The notes under the pieces: generated by a model | Told to the model about the DNA's origin: nothing | The model's input: only the letters and a program-made list of their open reading frames with translations | Databases searched by the model: none | Origin: Mycolicibacterium gadium | GTDB taxonomy: Bacteria; Actinomycetota; Actinomycetes; Mycobacteriales; Mycobacteriaceae | DNA: 64,000 bases | Direction: 5' to 3' | NCBI RefSeq assembly: GCF_010728925.1 | Contig: NZ_AP022608.1 | Span: forward strand, 4,836,001 to 4,900,000 | Shown here: one piece after another, positions 50,229 through 59,363 of the stretch | Layout of the letters: each line of letters begins with the position of its first letter | Numbering within the stretch: the first letter of the stretch is position 1 | Made by a program: the position numbers and the translations under genes

Positions 50229-53110
50229 GGCGTCTTCACCACCTCACGCTGCTTGCCCATCTCGACGTCGATGCGGGCGCCGAGGCTGCGCAGCACATCG
50301 AGCACGAGTCCGACGACGATCAGGTAGACGCCGGCATCGAAGAACAATGCCGTGACGAACTTGACCGTTCCGAGCACCGGCACGTCGACCTCTATCAGGG
50401 CTGAGGAGAGCACCGGCGCGCCCAGCAGCAGCGAGGCGGTTGCGGTGCCCGCGGACAGCAGCAGCCCGGCGCCTAGGATCTTGCCCGCATCCAGTGGCAG
50501 CGTCTCGCCCAGCTCGTAGCGGCCGCCCGCGAGATAGCGCAGCACCAGGGCGAGGCCGGCGGTCAGTCCACCCGCGAAACCGCCACCGGGCGTGTTGTGC
50601 CCGGCGAAGAAGAAGTACGCCGACAGCACCATGATGAGGGGGAAGATGATGCGCGTCGCCACCTCCAGCACGAGTGATCGGTGTCTGGGGTCGCGAAGCT
50701 CGCTGCCGCGTAGCCACGTGACGTCGCCGACCGCCGGGCTGTGCGTCGTCACCGGCAGCCATCCGATGTCGGGCTGCCCGGCGTCGGCAACCCGCGGCGC
50801 GGCGCCGAAACGCTGATGCCGGAACACCATCGACGCCACACCGGTGGCGGCGACCAACAGCACCATGATCTCGGCCATCGTGTCCCACGCCCGGATGTCG
50901 ACGAGCAACACGTTGACGGTGTTGGCGCCGTGACCGCGGAAATATGCCGCATCGGGCAGTAATTCGGCGATCGGTGTGCCCGTGCGGGCGGCCATCGCGT
51001 AGACCGCCAGGGTGGTGACCGTCCCGCCGACCGCGATCGCGAGCGCCGCCCGGGCCCACCGGAACCGGTTGATGTGAGTGCGGTCGGCCTCGGCGGGCAG
51101 CGCGCGCAGCACCAGCACGAAGATGACCAGCATCAGCGTCTCGACCAGGAATTGCGTCAACGCCAGATCGGGCGCGCCGTGGAACGCGAAGATGGCGCCG
51201 CATCCATAGCCGGTCACCCCGACCAGCAGGACCGCCGCCAAGCGGTTACGCATGACTGTCGCCCCGAGTGCGGCCGCGAGCACGATGACCCCCACCACGA
51301 TCTGAACGGGTGAGCCTCTGAACGCGAGGTCCGGGCGATCGCGCGCGCCCAGCGCCAGCACGACGATGGGCACGAGTACCAGGGTGGACAGGATCACCGA
51401 CTGTGTCGCCGGGATCGAACCGCGCTGGGTGACCGCGGTGAGCCGGATCGACAGGATGTCCAAGCCGCGGACGAACGCGTCGTAGATCTTGTCGGCGTTG
51501 CCCAGGGGCTCCCGCACGGTACGGATGCGGCGCAGCCGGGACCGGCCGAAGAACACCGCGGCGCCGACCCCGAGGACGAGCACGGACAACAGCAGCGGCA
51601 CGCCGAGCCCGTGCCACAGCGCGAGGTCGTAGTCCGCGCCGCCGGGCACCGTGTCCGCGTAACTGTCCAACACGGAGTCCAGCTCCGTCGGCCACACCCC
51701 GAACAGCAGTCCAGCCGCGGCCAGCAGTGCGGGCGGAATCATGAAAGTGATTTCAGGACTGTGCATTTCGGAAACGCGGGTGCTGGGCTCCGGTCGACCC
51801 TTACGACCGAACGCGCCGAACAGGAAGCGCAGGCTGTAGATGGTGGTGAACACTGAGCCAAGGACGATGCCCGCAAGGACGAACGGTGCGGCCGAGCCGA
51901 GCACCGGACTGTGCAGCACGGTTTCGAAGTCGGCCTCCTTGGCCACGAAGCCGAGGAACGGTGGCAGGGCCGCCATGCTCGCGGTGGCGGCGACCGCGAT
52001 GATGAGCAGTCCTCTGCTGCGGTCGCCCAGCCAGGCGAGTCTGCGGATGTCGCGGGTGCCCGTGGCGTGGTCGATGACCCCGACGACCATGAACAGCGAC
52101 GCCTTGAACATTGCGTGTGCGCACAGCATCGCCAACCCGGCCAGCATCATGTCGCTGCCGCCGGAACCCACCATGACGGTGATCAGGCCGAGCTGGCTGA
52201 CCGTGCCGAACGCGAGGATGAGCTTGAGGTCGTACTCCCGCACCGCCCGCCAGCCGGCCAACAGCATCGTGAGGATGCCGAGAGTGAGGACGATGGGACG
52301 CCACGGCGGGGAATCCGCGAAGCCCGGTGTCATGCGGGCCAGTAGGTAGACGCCGGCCTTGACCATGGCCGCTGCGTGCAGATACGCGCTGACCGGGGTC
52401 GGGGCGGCCATCGCACCCGGTAGCCAGAAGTGCATGGGGACGATCGCCGATTTGGACAGCGCGCCGATCAGGATGAGCACGACGGCAACCGAAGCCGCGA
52501 CGCCCGTCGGTGGCGAGGCGACCAACTCCGAGAGCAGATAGGTGCCTGCCAGGTTCCCGAGCACGATGATGCCGACGAGCATCGCGAGCCCGCCGAACGT
52601 CGTCACCAGCAACGCCTGCGTGGCGGCGCGGCGGCTGGTGGCGCGCTCGGCGTAGTGGCCGACGAGCAGAAACGACAACACCGTGGTCAGTTCCCAGAAC
52701 ACGTAGAGCAGCAGCATGTTGTCGCTGGTCACCAGGCCGAACATGGCGCCGGAGAACGCGACCAGCTCGGCCGCGAAGCTGGGCAGCCGCTTCTCGGTGT
52801 GCCCGTCGTGGTGCTCGAAGTAATCGGCGCAATAAAAGAGCACCAGGGCGCCGATCGCCAGCACGAGCACGCTCATGATCGCCGCCAGCGAATCGAACCG
52901 CAGCGCGATGTTCATCGACAGCTCGGGCACCCACGGCACGTCGACCGTCGCGGCTTCACCGGGCGCGGGCCAGTTGGTCACGACCCAGATCAGCGAACCC
53001 AGCGGCACCAGCGACAGCGGGTAGAAGGCCATCCGTCCCCAGCGGTGCACGAGTAGGGGTGCCAGCGCAGTAGCGACCGCGTGGGCGATGAGGATGGCGA
53101 GCAAAGGCAC
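50225..53110 (-). CDS. mnhA: Mnh/Mrp antiporter subunits A and B fused
   Basis: 961 residues from GTG 53110; a TTG at 53104 with GGAG 4 nt upstream would give 959 and is possible. The A part (NuoL-like): LLYVFWELTTVLSFLLVGHYAERATSR, IVPMHFWLPGAMAAPTPVSAYLHAAAMVKAGVYLLARM. After an MnhB-like stretch with FHGAPDLALTQFLVETLMLVIFVL, the end carries the MnhB domain (RIIFPLIMVLSAYFFFAGHNTPGGGFAGGL). Fusion of A and B is the usual actinobacterial and Mrp group-2-like arrangement. It drives cation (Na+, Li+, K+) export against proton entry and supports alkaline and salt tolerance. First gene of the A/B-C-D-E-F-G operon. Confidence 0.94.
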   Translation of the reverse strand: MPLLAILIAHAVATALAPLLVHRWGRMAFYPLSLVPLGSLIWVVTNWPAPGEAATVDVPWVPELSMNIALRFDSLAAIMSVLVLAIGALVLFYCADYFEHHDGHTEKRLPSFAAELVAFSGAMFGLVTSDNMLLLYVFWELTTVLSFLLVGHYAERATSRRAATQALLVTTFGGLAMLVGIIVLGNLAGTYLLSELVASPPTGVAASVAVVLILIGALSKSAIVPMHFWLPGAMAAPTPVSAYLHAAAMVKAGVYLLARMTPGFADSPPWRPIVLTLGILTMLLAGWRAVREYDLKLILAFGTVSQLGLITVMVGSGGSDMMLAGLAMLCAHAMFKASLFMVVGVIDHATGTRDIRRLAWLGDRSRGLLIIAVAATASMAALPPFLGFVAKEADFETVLHSPVLGSAAPFVLAGIVLGSVFTTIYSLRFLFGAFGRKGRPEPSTRVSEMHSPEITFMIPPALLAAAGLLFGVWPTELDSVLDSYADTVPGGADYDLALWHGLGVPLLLSVLVLGVGAAVFFGRSRLRRIRTVREPLGNADKIYDAFVRGLDILSIRLTAVTQRGSIPATQSVILSTLVLVPIVVLALGARDRPDLAFRGSPVQIVVGVIVLAAALGATVMRNRLAAVLLVGVTGYGCGAIFAFHGAPDLALTQFLVETLMLVIFVLVLRALPAEADRTHINRFRWARAALAIAVGGTVTTLAVYAMAARTGTPIAELLPDAAYFRGHGANTVNVLLVDIRAWDTMAEIMVLLVAATGVASMVFRHQRFGAAPRVADAGQPDIGWLPVTTHSPAVGDVTWLRGSELRDPRHRSLVLEVATRIIFPLIMVLSAYFFFAGHNTPGGGFAGGLTAGLALVLRYLAGGRYELGETLPLDAGKILGAGLLLSAGTATASLLLGAPVLSSALIEVDVPVLGTVKFVTALFFDAGVYLIVVGLVLDVLRSLGARIDVEMGKQREVVKTP

Positions 53111-53179
53111 TCCGGATAGCGGGGTGTCAGCCGGGTTAGGGCTCGGGCTTAACGGCCAGTCTACGTGGGCCGATGCAGC

Positions 53180-53185
53180 TACCAT
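53180..53185 (+). promoter_or_regulatory. -10 box of the FAD monooxygenase gene (leaderless)
   Basis: TACCAT, 7 nt before the ATG at 53193. It lies in the 82-bp gap between this gene and the start of mnhA, which must also hold the antiporter promoter on the other strand. Confidence 0.5.
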
Positions 53186-53192
53186 CCGGCTG

Positions 53193-54617
53193 ATGGACAC
53201 CGTGGATGTGGTGGTGGTCGGGGCCGGACCCACCGGTCTGATGCTGGCCTGCGAACTCGCCCTCGCGGGCGTGGCCGTCCGGGTTCTCGAGGAACGTGCC
53301 TCGGCACCGAACATCACCAGGGCCTTCGCCGTGCACGCTCGTACGCTGGAACTGCTCGACGCGCGCGGGATGGCCGAGGCTCTGGTGCCACGCGGGGTGC
53401 AGGTCTTCGAGCTCGCTCCGCCCGGCGGTACGACGGTCGACCTACGGGAGCTGCCCGGCAGGTACGCGATGCTGTTGATCGTCCCGCAGAGCGGCACCGA
53501 AGAGGTGCTCGAGACCCGCGTCGGCGAACTCGGTGTTCCCGTCGTGCGCGGGGCCGAAGTGGTCGGGCTGACCCAGGACGACGGTGGTGTCACAGTCGCG
53601 TGTGCCGACGGGGTGACGATCCGCGCGAAGTACGTGGTCGGCTGCGACGGTGCCCACAGCACCGTCCGCGGCCAGGTCGGCATCGACTTCGCGGGCAAGC
53701 AATACGAGACGCACATCCTGCTGGCCGACGTTGCGTTGACGCGCGCACCCTCCGACACCCTGACCGGGGTGACCAACGAGCGTGGTGTCGTGCTGATGAT
53801 CCCGTTCGGCGATGGCTGGTTCCGCGCCATCGCATGGGATCGGTTGCGCGAACAGGCGCCGCTGACCGAATCGGTGACGCTGGACGAGATCCGCGATTCG
53901 TTCGTCCGCATCGCCGGTGAGGACTACGGCATGACCGAGATGAGGTGGAGTTCGCGGTTCCTGTCCGAACGGAGACAGGCGCGGCATTACCGGTCGGGCC
54001 GGGTGTTCATCGCAGGTGACGCCGCGCATGTGCATTCGCCGCTCGGCGGCCAGGGCATGAACACCGGCATCGGGGACGCGATGAACCTGGGCTGGAAGCT
54101 GGCGGCCGCGGTCAGTGGATCGGCGCCGACGTGGTTGTTGGATACGTATGAAGCCGAGCGGCATCCGGTCGGCGCGGCGGTGCTTCGCACCACCGACGCC
54201 TTCAACCAGGTGGTGCTCGGACGCTCGAAAGTGCAACGCATCGCACGCACTATCGTCATCGGAACGCTGACCCGGGTGCCCAAGACCAGGCGACTGATGC
54301 GCGAGTTCCTCAGCGGTATCGGAATCGCCTACCCGCGCAAGCGCGGCGACCACCGGTTGGTGGGCCGCCGGATGCCCGACGTCGACTGCGGCGGCGAGCG
54401 TGTCTACGAACTGTTGCGCGCGGGGAAGTTCGTGTTGATCACGGCGACGCCGGTGAACATCGGCTCCTCAGACATCGTGCACGTCGTCGGCAGGCATCCA
54501 GAGCTTCCCTCCGCCGTTCTGGTGCGGCCCGACAGCTACGTGGCCTGGGCCGACGAGCAGGTGCCGAGTGCCGCGGAACTTGTTGCAGCGGTGGATAACT
54601 GGACGACTCAGACGTAA
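53193..54617 (+). CDS. FAD-dependent aromatic-ring-hydroxylase-type monooxygenase
   Basis: 474 residues from ATG 53193; a longer frame has no ribosome site and overlaps mnhA. PHBH-fold: DVVVVGAGPTGLMLACELALAGVAVRVLEE (GxGxxG FAD site), YVVGCDGAHSTVRGQVGI (DG motif), and GRVFIAGDAAHVHSPLGGQGMNTGIGDAMNLGWKLA (GD motif contacting FAD). A thioredoxin-like C-terminal stretch follows, as in larger PHBH members such as PgaE or Rox. Hydroxylation of a phenolic or antibiotic ring using NAD(P)H and O2 is expected; the substrate is unknown. Divergent from the Mnh operon. Confidence 0.9.
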   Translation: MDTVDVVVVGAGPTGLMLACELALAGVAVRVLEERASAPNITRAFAVHARTLELLDARGMAEALVPRGVQVFELAPPGGTTVDLRELPGRYAMLLIVPQSGTEEVLETRVGELGVPVVRGAEVVGLTQDDGGVTVACADGVTIRAKYVVGCDGAHSTVRGQVGIDFAGKQYETHILLADVALTRAPSDTLTGVTNERGVVLMIPFGDGWFRAIAWDRLREQAPLTESVTLDEIRDSFVRIAGEDYGMTEMRWSSRFLSERRQARHYRSGRVFIAGDAAHVHSPLGGQGMNTGIGDAMNLGWKLAAAVSGSAPTWLLDTYEAERHPVGAAVLRTTDAFNQVVLGRSKVQRIARTIVIGTLTRVPKTRRLMREFLSGIGIAYPRKRGDHRLVGRRMPDVDCGGERVYELLRAGKFVLITATPVNIGSSDIVHVVGRHPELPSAVLVRPDSYVAWADEQVPSAAELVAAVDNWTTQT

Positions 54618-54641
54618 CGCGACGTTGTTGGCCCCGACGCG

Positions 54642-55049
54642 CTAGGCGAACCGGATCGGCACCGCGTGTCCGATGACGCCGATACCGGCGCCGAGGATCG
54701 GCCACACCGGCCAGAAGTACCAGGCGCCCGCTGTGAGACCGACTGCCAGCCACACCGTCAGCACGATGACGACCATCGCGACGTAGGCCGCGAAGTGGAT
54801 CTGCACGCCGCGCCAGGCCGCTCTGCGGCGCGCCTGCCTACGCGCCGGGTCGTGGCGCCGGATGCGGTCCAGCGGCAGGTCTGCGACGAGTTCGTGCAGT
54901 TCGGCGGTGGTGTGAGCGGCGAATGTGGCCTGCAGGCGCGTCTCGTACTCGTCCAGTGCGAAATAACCCTGCGCGAGGGCTTGGCCCAGCAGGTTGGAAG
55001 TCTGTTCACGCTCGCGATCGCCGGCTCGAACGGTCAATGGCGCGGTCAT
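54642..55049 (-). CDS. DUF1707 / 2TM-domain membrane protein
   Basis: 135 residues from ATG 55049, with GGGAGG 5 nt upstream; a longer frame to 55124 covers the promoter region. N-terminal DUF1707 (VRAGDREREQTSNLLGQALAQGYFALDEYETRLQATFAAHTTAELHELVADLP), then a basic stretch and two helices (HFAAYVAMVVIVLTVWLAVGL and WPVWPILGAGIGVIGHAV). Common in actinobacteria; the DUF1707 part may contact partner proteins at the membrane, function unproven. Transcribed from the inverted-repeat promoter region at 55.1 kb. Confidence 0.88.
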   Translation of the reverse strand: MTAPLTVRAGDREREQTSNLLGQALAQGYFALDEYETRLQATFAAHTTAELHELVADLPLDRIRRHDPARRQARRRAAWRGVQIHFAAYVAMVVIVLTVWLAVGLTAGAWYFWPVWPILGAGIGVIGHAVPIRFA

Positions 55050-55067
55050 CGTGGCCTCCCGAAGCTC

Positions 55068-55127
55068 ATCTTGACAGTGTCTAGTTCTGGCCTCGACTAT
55101 GCCCTCCGAACTAGCCACTGTCAAGAT
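55068..55127. promoter_or_regulatory. Inverted repeat with two face-to-face overlapping promoters
   Basis: Two 20-bp arms (55068-55087 and 55108-55127) match as an inverted repeat at 19 of 20 positions, with a 20-bp spacer. Each arm carries a perfect TTGACA: on the plus strand at 55071-55076 and on the minus strand at 55124-55119. Matching -10 boxes fall on the same bases of the spacer: GACTAT (55095-55100, plus, 18-bp spacing) and CATAGT (55101-55096, minus, 17-bp spacing). The plus promoter reads toward the methyltransferase and the minus promoter toward the DUF1707 gene, so only one polymerase could bind at a time. Confidence 0.65.
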
Positions 55128-55236
55128 CTATTTGCCTGGGCACAGACGTCCGGATGGGAGAGGTGAATGTCCGACGCGGGCCGCTCATCGCGCCCACTAT
55201 GGACACCTCACTTCCGATCAGTGAAAGAAGGCGGCC

Positions 55237-56289
55237 ATGGCTGTCGACGAAGCGAAGTTGAACGAATTTCTCGGCAAGGCGGTGGGCGACCTCGGGGCCG
55301 CGATGAGTGCGACGCTGATTCTCGTCGGCGATCGACTCGGGCTGTATCGCGAGCTGGCGAAAGGCGCCGTGACGTCGTCCCAGCTGGCGGAACGCACCGG
55401 AACCGACGAGCGCTACATCCGAGAATGGCTCGGGAATCAGGGCGCAGGCGGATATGTGGAGTACGACCCCGCATCCGACGAGTGGTCGCTGAGTCCAGAG
55501 CAGGCGCTGTGCCTGACCGACCCGAACGGGCCGGTCGACATGCCCGGCGCGTACAACATCGTCGAGGCGACCTTCCACGCCCTCGAGCACACGCTCGAGA
55601 ACTTCAGGTCTGGCCGCGGTATGGAGTGGGGAGATCATCACCCCTGCCTGTTCGAGGGAACGGAGCGCTTTTTTCGCGCGGGCTACAACTCGAACCTGAT
55701 CGGCTCGTGGCTGCCGGCGCTCGACGGCGTCGTCGGAAAACTCGAGAGCGGGGCCAAGGTCGCCGATGTCGGATGCGGCCACGGTGCCAGCACCATCCTG
55801 ATGGCGAAGTCCTTCCCCGAAACGGAGTTCGTCGGCTACGACTATCACGCCGAGTCGATCACGGTCGCCGCCGAAAAGGCCGCTGCCGCAGGCGTTACGA
55901 ACGCGCGCTTCGAAGTCGCCGATGCCGTCGGCTACCAGGACAAGGGCTTCGATCTCATCGCGTTCTTCGACTGCCTCCACGACATGGCCGATCCGGTCGG
56001 CGTGTCGCGCCACGCGCGCGAGGCGATCAACGACGACGGCACCGTGATGCTCGTCGAGCCGTTCGCGAATGACCGGGTGGCCGACAATCTGAATCCGGTG
56101 GGTCGCGTCATGTACGGCGCGTCCACCCAGATCTGCGTGCCGGTTTCCCTGGCACGCAAAGGTCCGGCGCTGGGTGCCCAGGCAGGTGAAGCGCGGCTAC
56201 GCGAAGTCGTGGTCGACGGTGGCGGGTTCACCCGTTTCCGCCGGGCGATCGAGACTCCGTTCAACCTCGTGCTCGAGGCCCGGCCGTAG
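55237..56289 (+). CDS. Class I SAM-dependent methyltransferase with winged-helix N-terminus
   Basis: 350 residues from ATG 55237, with AGAAGG about 6 nt upstream. An N-terminal dimerisation/winged-helix region (LGLYRELAKGAVTSSQLAERTGTDERYIREWLGNQGAGGYVEYD), as in plant-type O-methyltransferases, precedes the Rossmann domain: AKVADVGCGHGASTILMAKSFPETEFVGYDYH (motif I), FDLIAFFDCLHDMADP, and GTVMLVEPFANDR. The substrate is unknown. It has a ~130-nt leader from the inverted-repeat promoter. Confidence 0.88.
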   Translation: MAVDEAKLNEFLGKAVGDLGAAMSATLILVGDRLGLYRELAKGAVTSSQLAERTGTDERYIREWLGNQGAGGYVEYDPASDEWSLSPEQALCLTDPNGPVDMPGAYNIVEATFHALEHTLENFRSGRGMEWGDHHPCLFEGTERFFRAGYNSNLIGSWLPALDGVVGKLESGAKVADVGCGHGASTILMAKSFPETEFVGYDYHAESITVAAEKAAAAGVTNARFEVADAVGYQDKGFDLIAFFDCLHDMADPVGVSRHAREAINDDGTVMLVEPFANDRVADNLNPVGRVMYGASTQICVPVSLARKGPALGAQAGEARLREVVVDGGGFTRFRRAIETPFNLVLEARP

Positions 56290-56290
56290 G

Positions 56291-58510
56291 TCAGCGCGCG
56301 GCAGAGAACGCCCGCAGCGACTCGACCTGGACGGGGTCGAGCGACGGCCGCACGGTTTCGCGGGCCTTGGCCACGTCGTCGGCGGTGACCGCGGCGGCGT
56401 CGATGGAGCGCCGCATCGCCGTCAGTGCGGACTCCCGCAGCAACGCCACACAGTCGGCGGCACTGTAGCCCTCCAGCCCGGCGGCCAGCGCGTCGAGGTC
56501 GACGTCATCGGCCAGTGGCACGGATTTGCCTGCGGTGCGCAGGATCTCGCGACGCGCTTCTGCGTCGGGCGGTTCGACGAAGACAAGCTTTTCTAGCCGG
56601 CCGGGCCGCAACAACGCCGGGTCGATCAGGTCGGGCCGGTTCGTCGCACCGAGCACCACCACGTTGCGCAGTGGTTCGATGCCGTCGAGTTCGGTGAGTA
56701 GCGACGCCACGACCCGATCGGTCACACCGGAGTCGAAACTCTGGCCGCGCCGCGGCGCCAGCGCATCGAGTTCGTCGAGGAAGATCAGCGACGGCGCCGA
56801 GTCGCGCGCGCGTCGGAACAGGTCGCGGACCGCCTTCTCCGACGCGCCGACCCACTTGTCCATCAGCTCGGCGCCCTTCACGGCATGCACGCTCAGGCGA
56901 CCCGAGCTGGCCAGCGCCCGCACCACGAAGGTCTTGCCGCAGCCGGGCGGGCCGTAGAGCAGGACGCCGCGCGGAGGCTCGACGCCGAGGCGCTCGAACG
57001 TCTCCGGATGCTGCAGTGGCCAGAGCACGGCCTCGGTGAGTGCCTGTTTGGTCTCGGCCATGTCGCCGACGTCCTCGAGCGTCACCGAACCGACCGACAC
57101 CTCTTCGGACGCCGACCGCGACAGGGGCCGGATCACGCTCAGCGCGCCGGTCAGGTCGTCCTGGGTCAACGCGGGCGGTTCACCGTCGGTGCTGGCCCTG
57201 GCCGCGGCCCGGAGTGCGGCCTCGCGCACCAGCGCGCACAGGTCGGCGACGACGAAACCCGGCGTACGGTCGGCTATTTCGGTCAGGGCGAGATCACCGG
57301 CGGGCACGTCCCGCAGTAGCACCTCCAGCAGCTGCTTGCGGATGGCGCCGTCGGGCAGGCTCAAGCCGAGCTCGCGGTCGCAGAGGTCGGGTGCACGCAG
57401 GCGTGGATCGACGTTGTCGGGTAGCGCGGACGTGGCCACGAATGCCACGCCGCGGGTGGCGACGGCGTTGCGCAACTCGGTGAGGATCAGTGTCGCAACG
57501 GGTTCGGCGGGTGAGGGGAGCAGCGCGTCGATGTCGGTGATGAGCAGGACGCCGCCGCCGTCACGGACGGTCGATACCGCAGCCGCAACACGGGTGAGCC
57601 GGTCCTCGGCGCGTAGTGCCCCGACCTCGGGTCCGTCCAGCTCGACGAGACGCCGGTCGGTGCAGACCGTCCGCACCATGGTCGCCTTTCCGACGCCCGC
57701 CGGCCCGGAGACGAGCACGCCGAGATTGGCTGTCGCGCCCAGTGTTTCGAGGAGCTGCGGTTGGTCGAGGGCGAGCTTGAGCCACTCGATCAGCCGCGAC
57801 GCCTGGGCGTGTGCGCCCTTGAGGTCGTCGAAACTGACGGTGCTCGCCGTCGACTCCTTGGCAGCGGTGACGGTCGGTTGCCCCGACGATGCGGGTATGG
57901 ACGGAGTCACCCCGTCGCCCCAGCTGACGAGCGAATTGGGCTGGACGCTCACAGGTCCCACGGGATCGACACCAGTCACCGTCAGCAGTTCCGACGTCCA
58001 CGTGATGCCGACCGACGACGCCAGCGCCGACGTGGCCGCCGACGTCGGGATGTCGGGTCCGAGTTCGCGGGGGAGCAGCGACACCGTGTCGCCCACCGTC
58101 ATCACCTTGCCCAGCAGTGCCTGACGCAGCGTCGCCGGTGAGATCGACCGGGTCGCGAGGTTCGAACCGGACAGTGTCACCGATCGTGCGCCGTAAACCG
58201 TCACAGGCGCGACGAGCACCGTGGTGTCCTCACGTACGCCTGCGTTGGACAGTGTGACGTCGTCGAGCAGCGCGGTGCCGGTGGGCGTGCCCGGCGGTGC
58301 CACTGCGGCCACCGCGGCGGTGGTACGGGAACCCGTCAGCGACACCGCGTCCCATTCCCGAATACCCAGCGCCGCAATGACTTCCGGATGAAGACGGACG
58401 ACTCCACGCCGAGTGTCCAACGCCGAGTTGTTCAGGCGCGCGGTCAGCGTCAGCTGCTGCTTGAGGGCGGGACGGTCGCTTGCCGACTTCCCCGAATCGA
58501 AACCGGTCAC
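56291..58510 (-). CDS. AAA-family ATPase, VCP/Cdc48-like, with degenerate first ATPase module
   Basis: 739 residues from GTG 58510. An N-terminal double-psi-barrel region (about 1-190) is followed by two AAA modules. D2 is intact: GPPGCGKT (520-527), FLDELDAL (Asp579, Glu580) and TNRPDLIDPALLRPGR. In D1 the Walker A motif ends GVGKA (Ala276 in place of Thr/Ser) and Walker B reads LLITDIDAL (Thr325-Asp326 where Asp-Glu is expected), so D1 may bind but probably does not hydrolyse ATP. It fits Rv0435c and the M. smegmatis homologue Msm0858. It probably remodels protein complexes. It follows pssA after 1 bp, in the operon psd-pssA-AAA. Confidence 0.92.
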   Translation of the reverse strand: MTGFDSGKSASDRPALKQQLTLTARLNNSALDTRRGVVRLHPEVIAALGIREWDAVSLTGSRTTAAVAAVAPPGTPTGTALLDDVTLSNAGVREDTTVLVAPVTVYGARSVTLSGSNLATRSISPATLRQALLGKVMTVGDTVSLLPRELGPDIPTSAATSALASSVGITWTSELLTVTGVDPVGPVSVQPNSLVSWGDGVTPSIPASSGQPTVTAAKESTASTVSFDDLKGAHAQASRLIEWLKLALDQPQLLETLGATANLGVLVSGPAGVGKATMVRTVCTDRRLVELDGPEVGALRAEDRLTRVAAAVSTVRDGGGVLLITDIDALLPSPAEPVATLILTELRNAVATRGVAFVATSALPDNVDPRLRAPDLCDRELGLSLPDGAIRKQLLEVLLRDVPAGDLALTEIADRTPGFVVADLCALVREAALRAAARASTDGEPPALTQDDLTGALSVIRPLSRSASEEVSVGSVTLEDVGDMAETKQALTEAVLWPLQHPETFERLGVEPPRGVLLYGPPGCGKTFVVRALASSGRLSVHAVKGAELMDKWVGASEKAVRDLFRRARDSAPSLIFLDELDALAPRRGQSFDSGVTDRVVASLLTELDGIEPLRNVVVLGATNRPDLIDPALLRPGRLEKLVFVEPPDAEARREILRTAGKSVPLADDVDLDALAAGLEGYSAADCVALLRESALTAMRRSIDAAAVTADDVAKARETVRPSLDPVQVESLRAFSAAR

Positions 58511-58511
58511 G

Positions 58512-59363
58512 TCAGGAGCCCGGCCTGCGCAATCCGAGTCGCATCACCGATCGCCGGTGCGGCTGCGCGCGACGAATCGCCCGCCGTGCCTGACGTTGTT
58601 GTCGAGGCTTGTCCCCCCACACCTCCGGATGCGCGGCCAGGAAGCGCCGCGTCCGGATCGCGAACGGGATGTGGATGACGTAACTGAAGATGATTGCCAG
58701 GATCACCAGGTAGGGGAACAGGATCGACGCGGCGACGCCGATGGCCAGTAGCGCGAGCAGCAGCGGGACCATGTTCGACGACACCGAGAAGGTATGGATC
58801 TTGCGCATGGGCAGTGAGCTGACCGCCAGCAGCGAGACGCCGATTATCCAAATCACCACCGCGGGTTCAGATGTCCACCATCCTTCACCGAATTGCATCT
58901 TCGCCGCCAGCGGACCGATCGCGCCGATCGCGCCCGCGGGTGCGGGCATACCGACGAAGTACTTGTTCTCGTAGGCGGGCTTGGCTACGTCGAGCATCGC
59001 GTTGAATCGGGCCAACCGCAACACGATGCACACCGCATACAGCAGCACAACAATCCACCCGATGCGCGACTGTGAGAGCAGCGTCGCATAGACGATGAAT
59101 GCCGGTGCGACACCGAAATTCACCGCATCGGCGAGCGAGTCGATCTCCTCACCCATTCGGGATGTGGCCTTGAGGATCCGGGCCATGCGGCCGTCGAGCG
59201 CGTCGAGTATCGCCGCGACGGCCAGGAAGGCCATCGACTCTGTCGGTCTGCCGTCGAGTGCGAACTTCACCGAACTCAAGCCCAGGCAGATGGCTGTCAC
59301 GGTCATGGCGCTGGGCAGGATGCGCAGGCTGATGACCGGCGTCTTGACGCGGGGTTTGATCAC
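58512..59363 (-). CDS. pssA: CDP-diacylglycerol-serine O-phosphatidyltransferase
   Basis: 283 residues from GTG 59363, overlapping psd by 4 nt (GTGA). The CDP-alcohol phosphatidyltransferase motif DG-x2-AR-x8-G-x3-D-x3-D is complete (DALDGRMAR ... GEEIDSLAD). About eight hydrophobic segments. It joins CDP-diacylglycerol and serine to make phosphatidylserine, which Psd then converts to phosphatidylethanolamine. A basic C-terminal tail ([12 protein letters not shown]) follows. Confidence 0.95.
   Translation of the reverse strand: MIKPRVKTPVISLRILPSAMTVTAICLGLSSVKFALDGRPTESMAFLAVAAILDALDGRMARILKATSRMGEEIDSLADAVNFGVAPAFIVYATLLSQSRIGWIVVLLYAVCIVLRLARFNAMLDVAKPAYENKYFVGMPAPAGAIGAIGPLAAKMQFGEGWWTSEPAVVIWIIGVSLLAVSSLPMRKIHTFSVSSNMVPLLLALLAIGVAASILFPYLVILAIIFSYVIHIPFAIRTRRFLAAHPEVWGDKPRQQRQARRAIRRAQPHRRSVMRLGLRRPGS

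Noticed and set aside
57036..58124. 362-codon open frame antisense to the AAA ATPase gene
   Set aside because: Ser/Thr/Arg-rich shadow frame; the ATPase frame on the other strand has unmistakable motifs.
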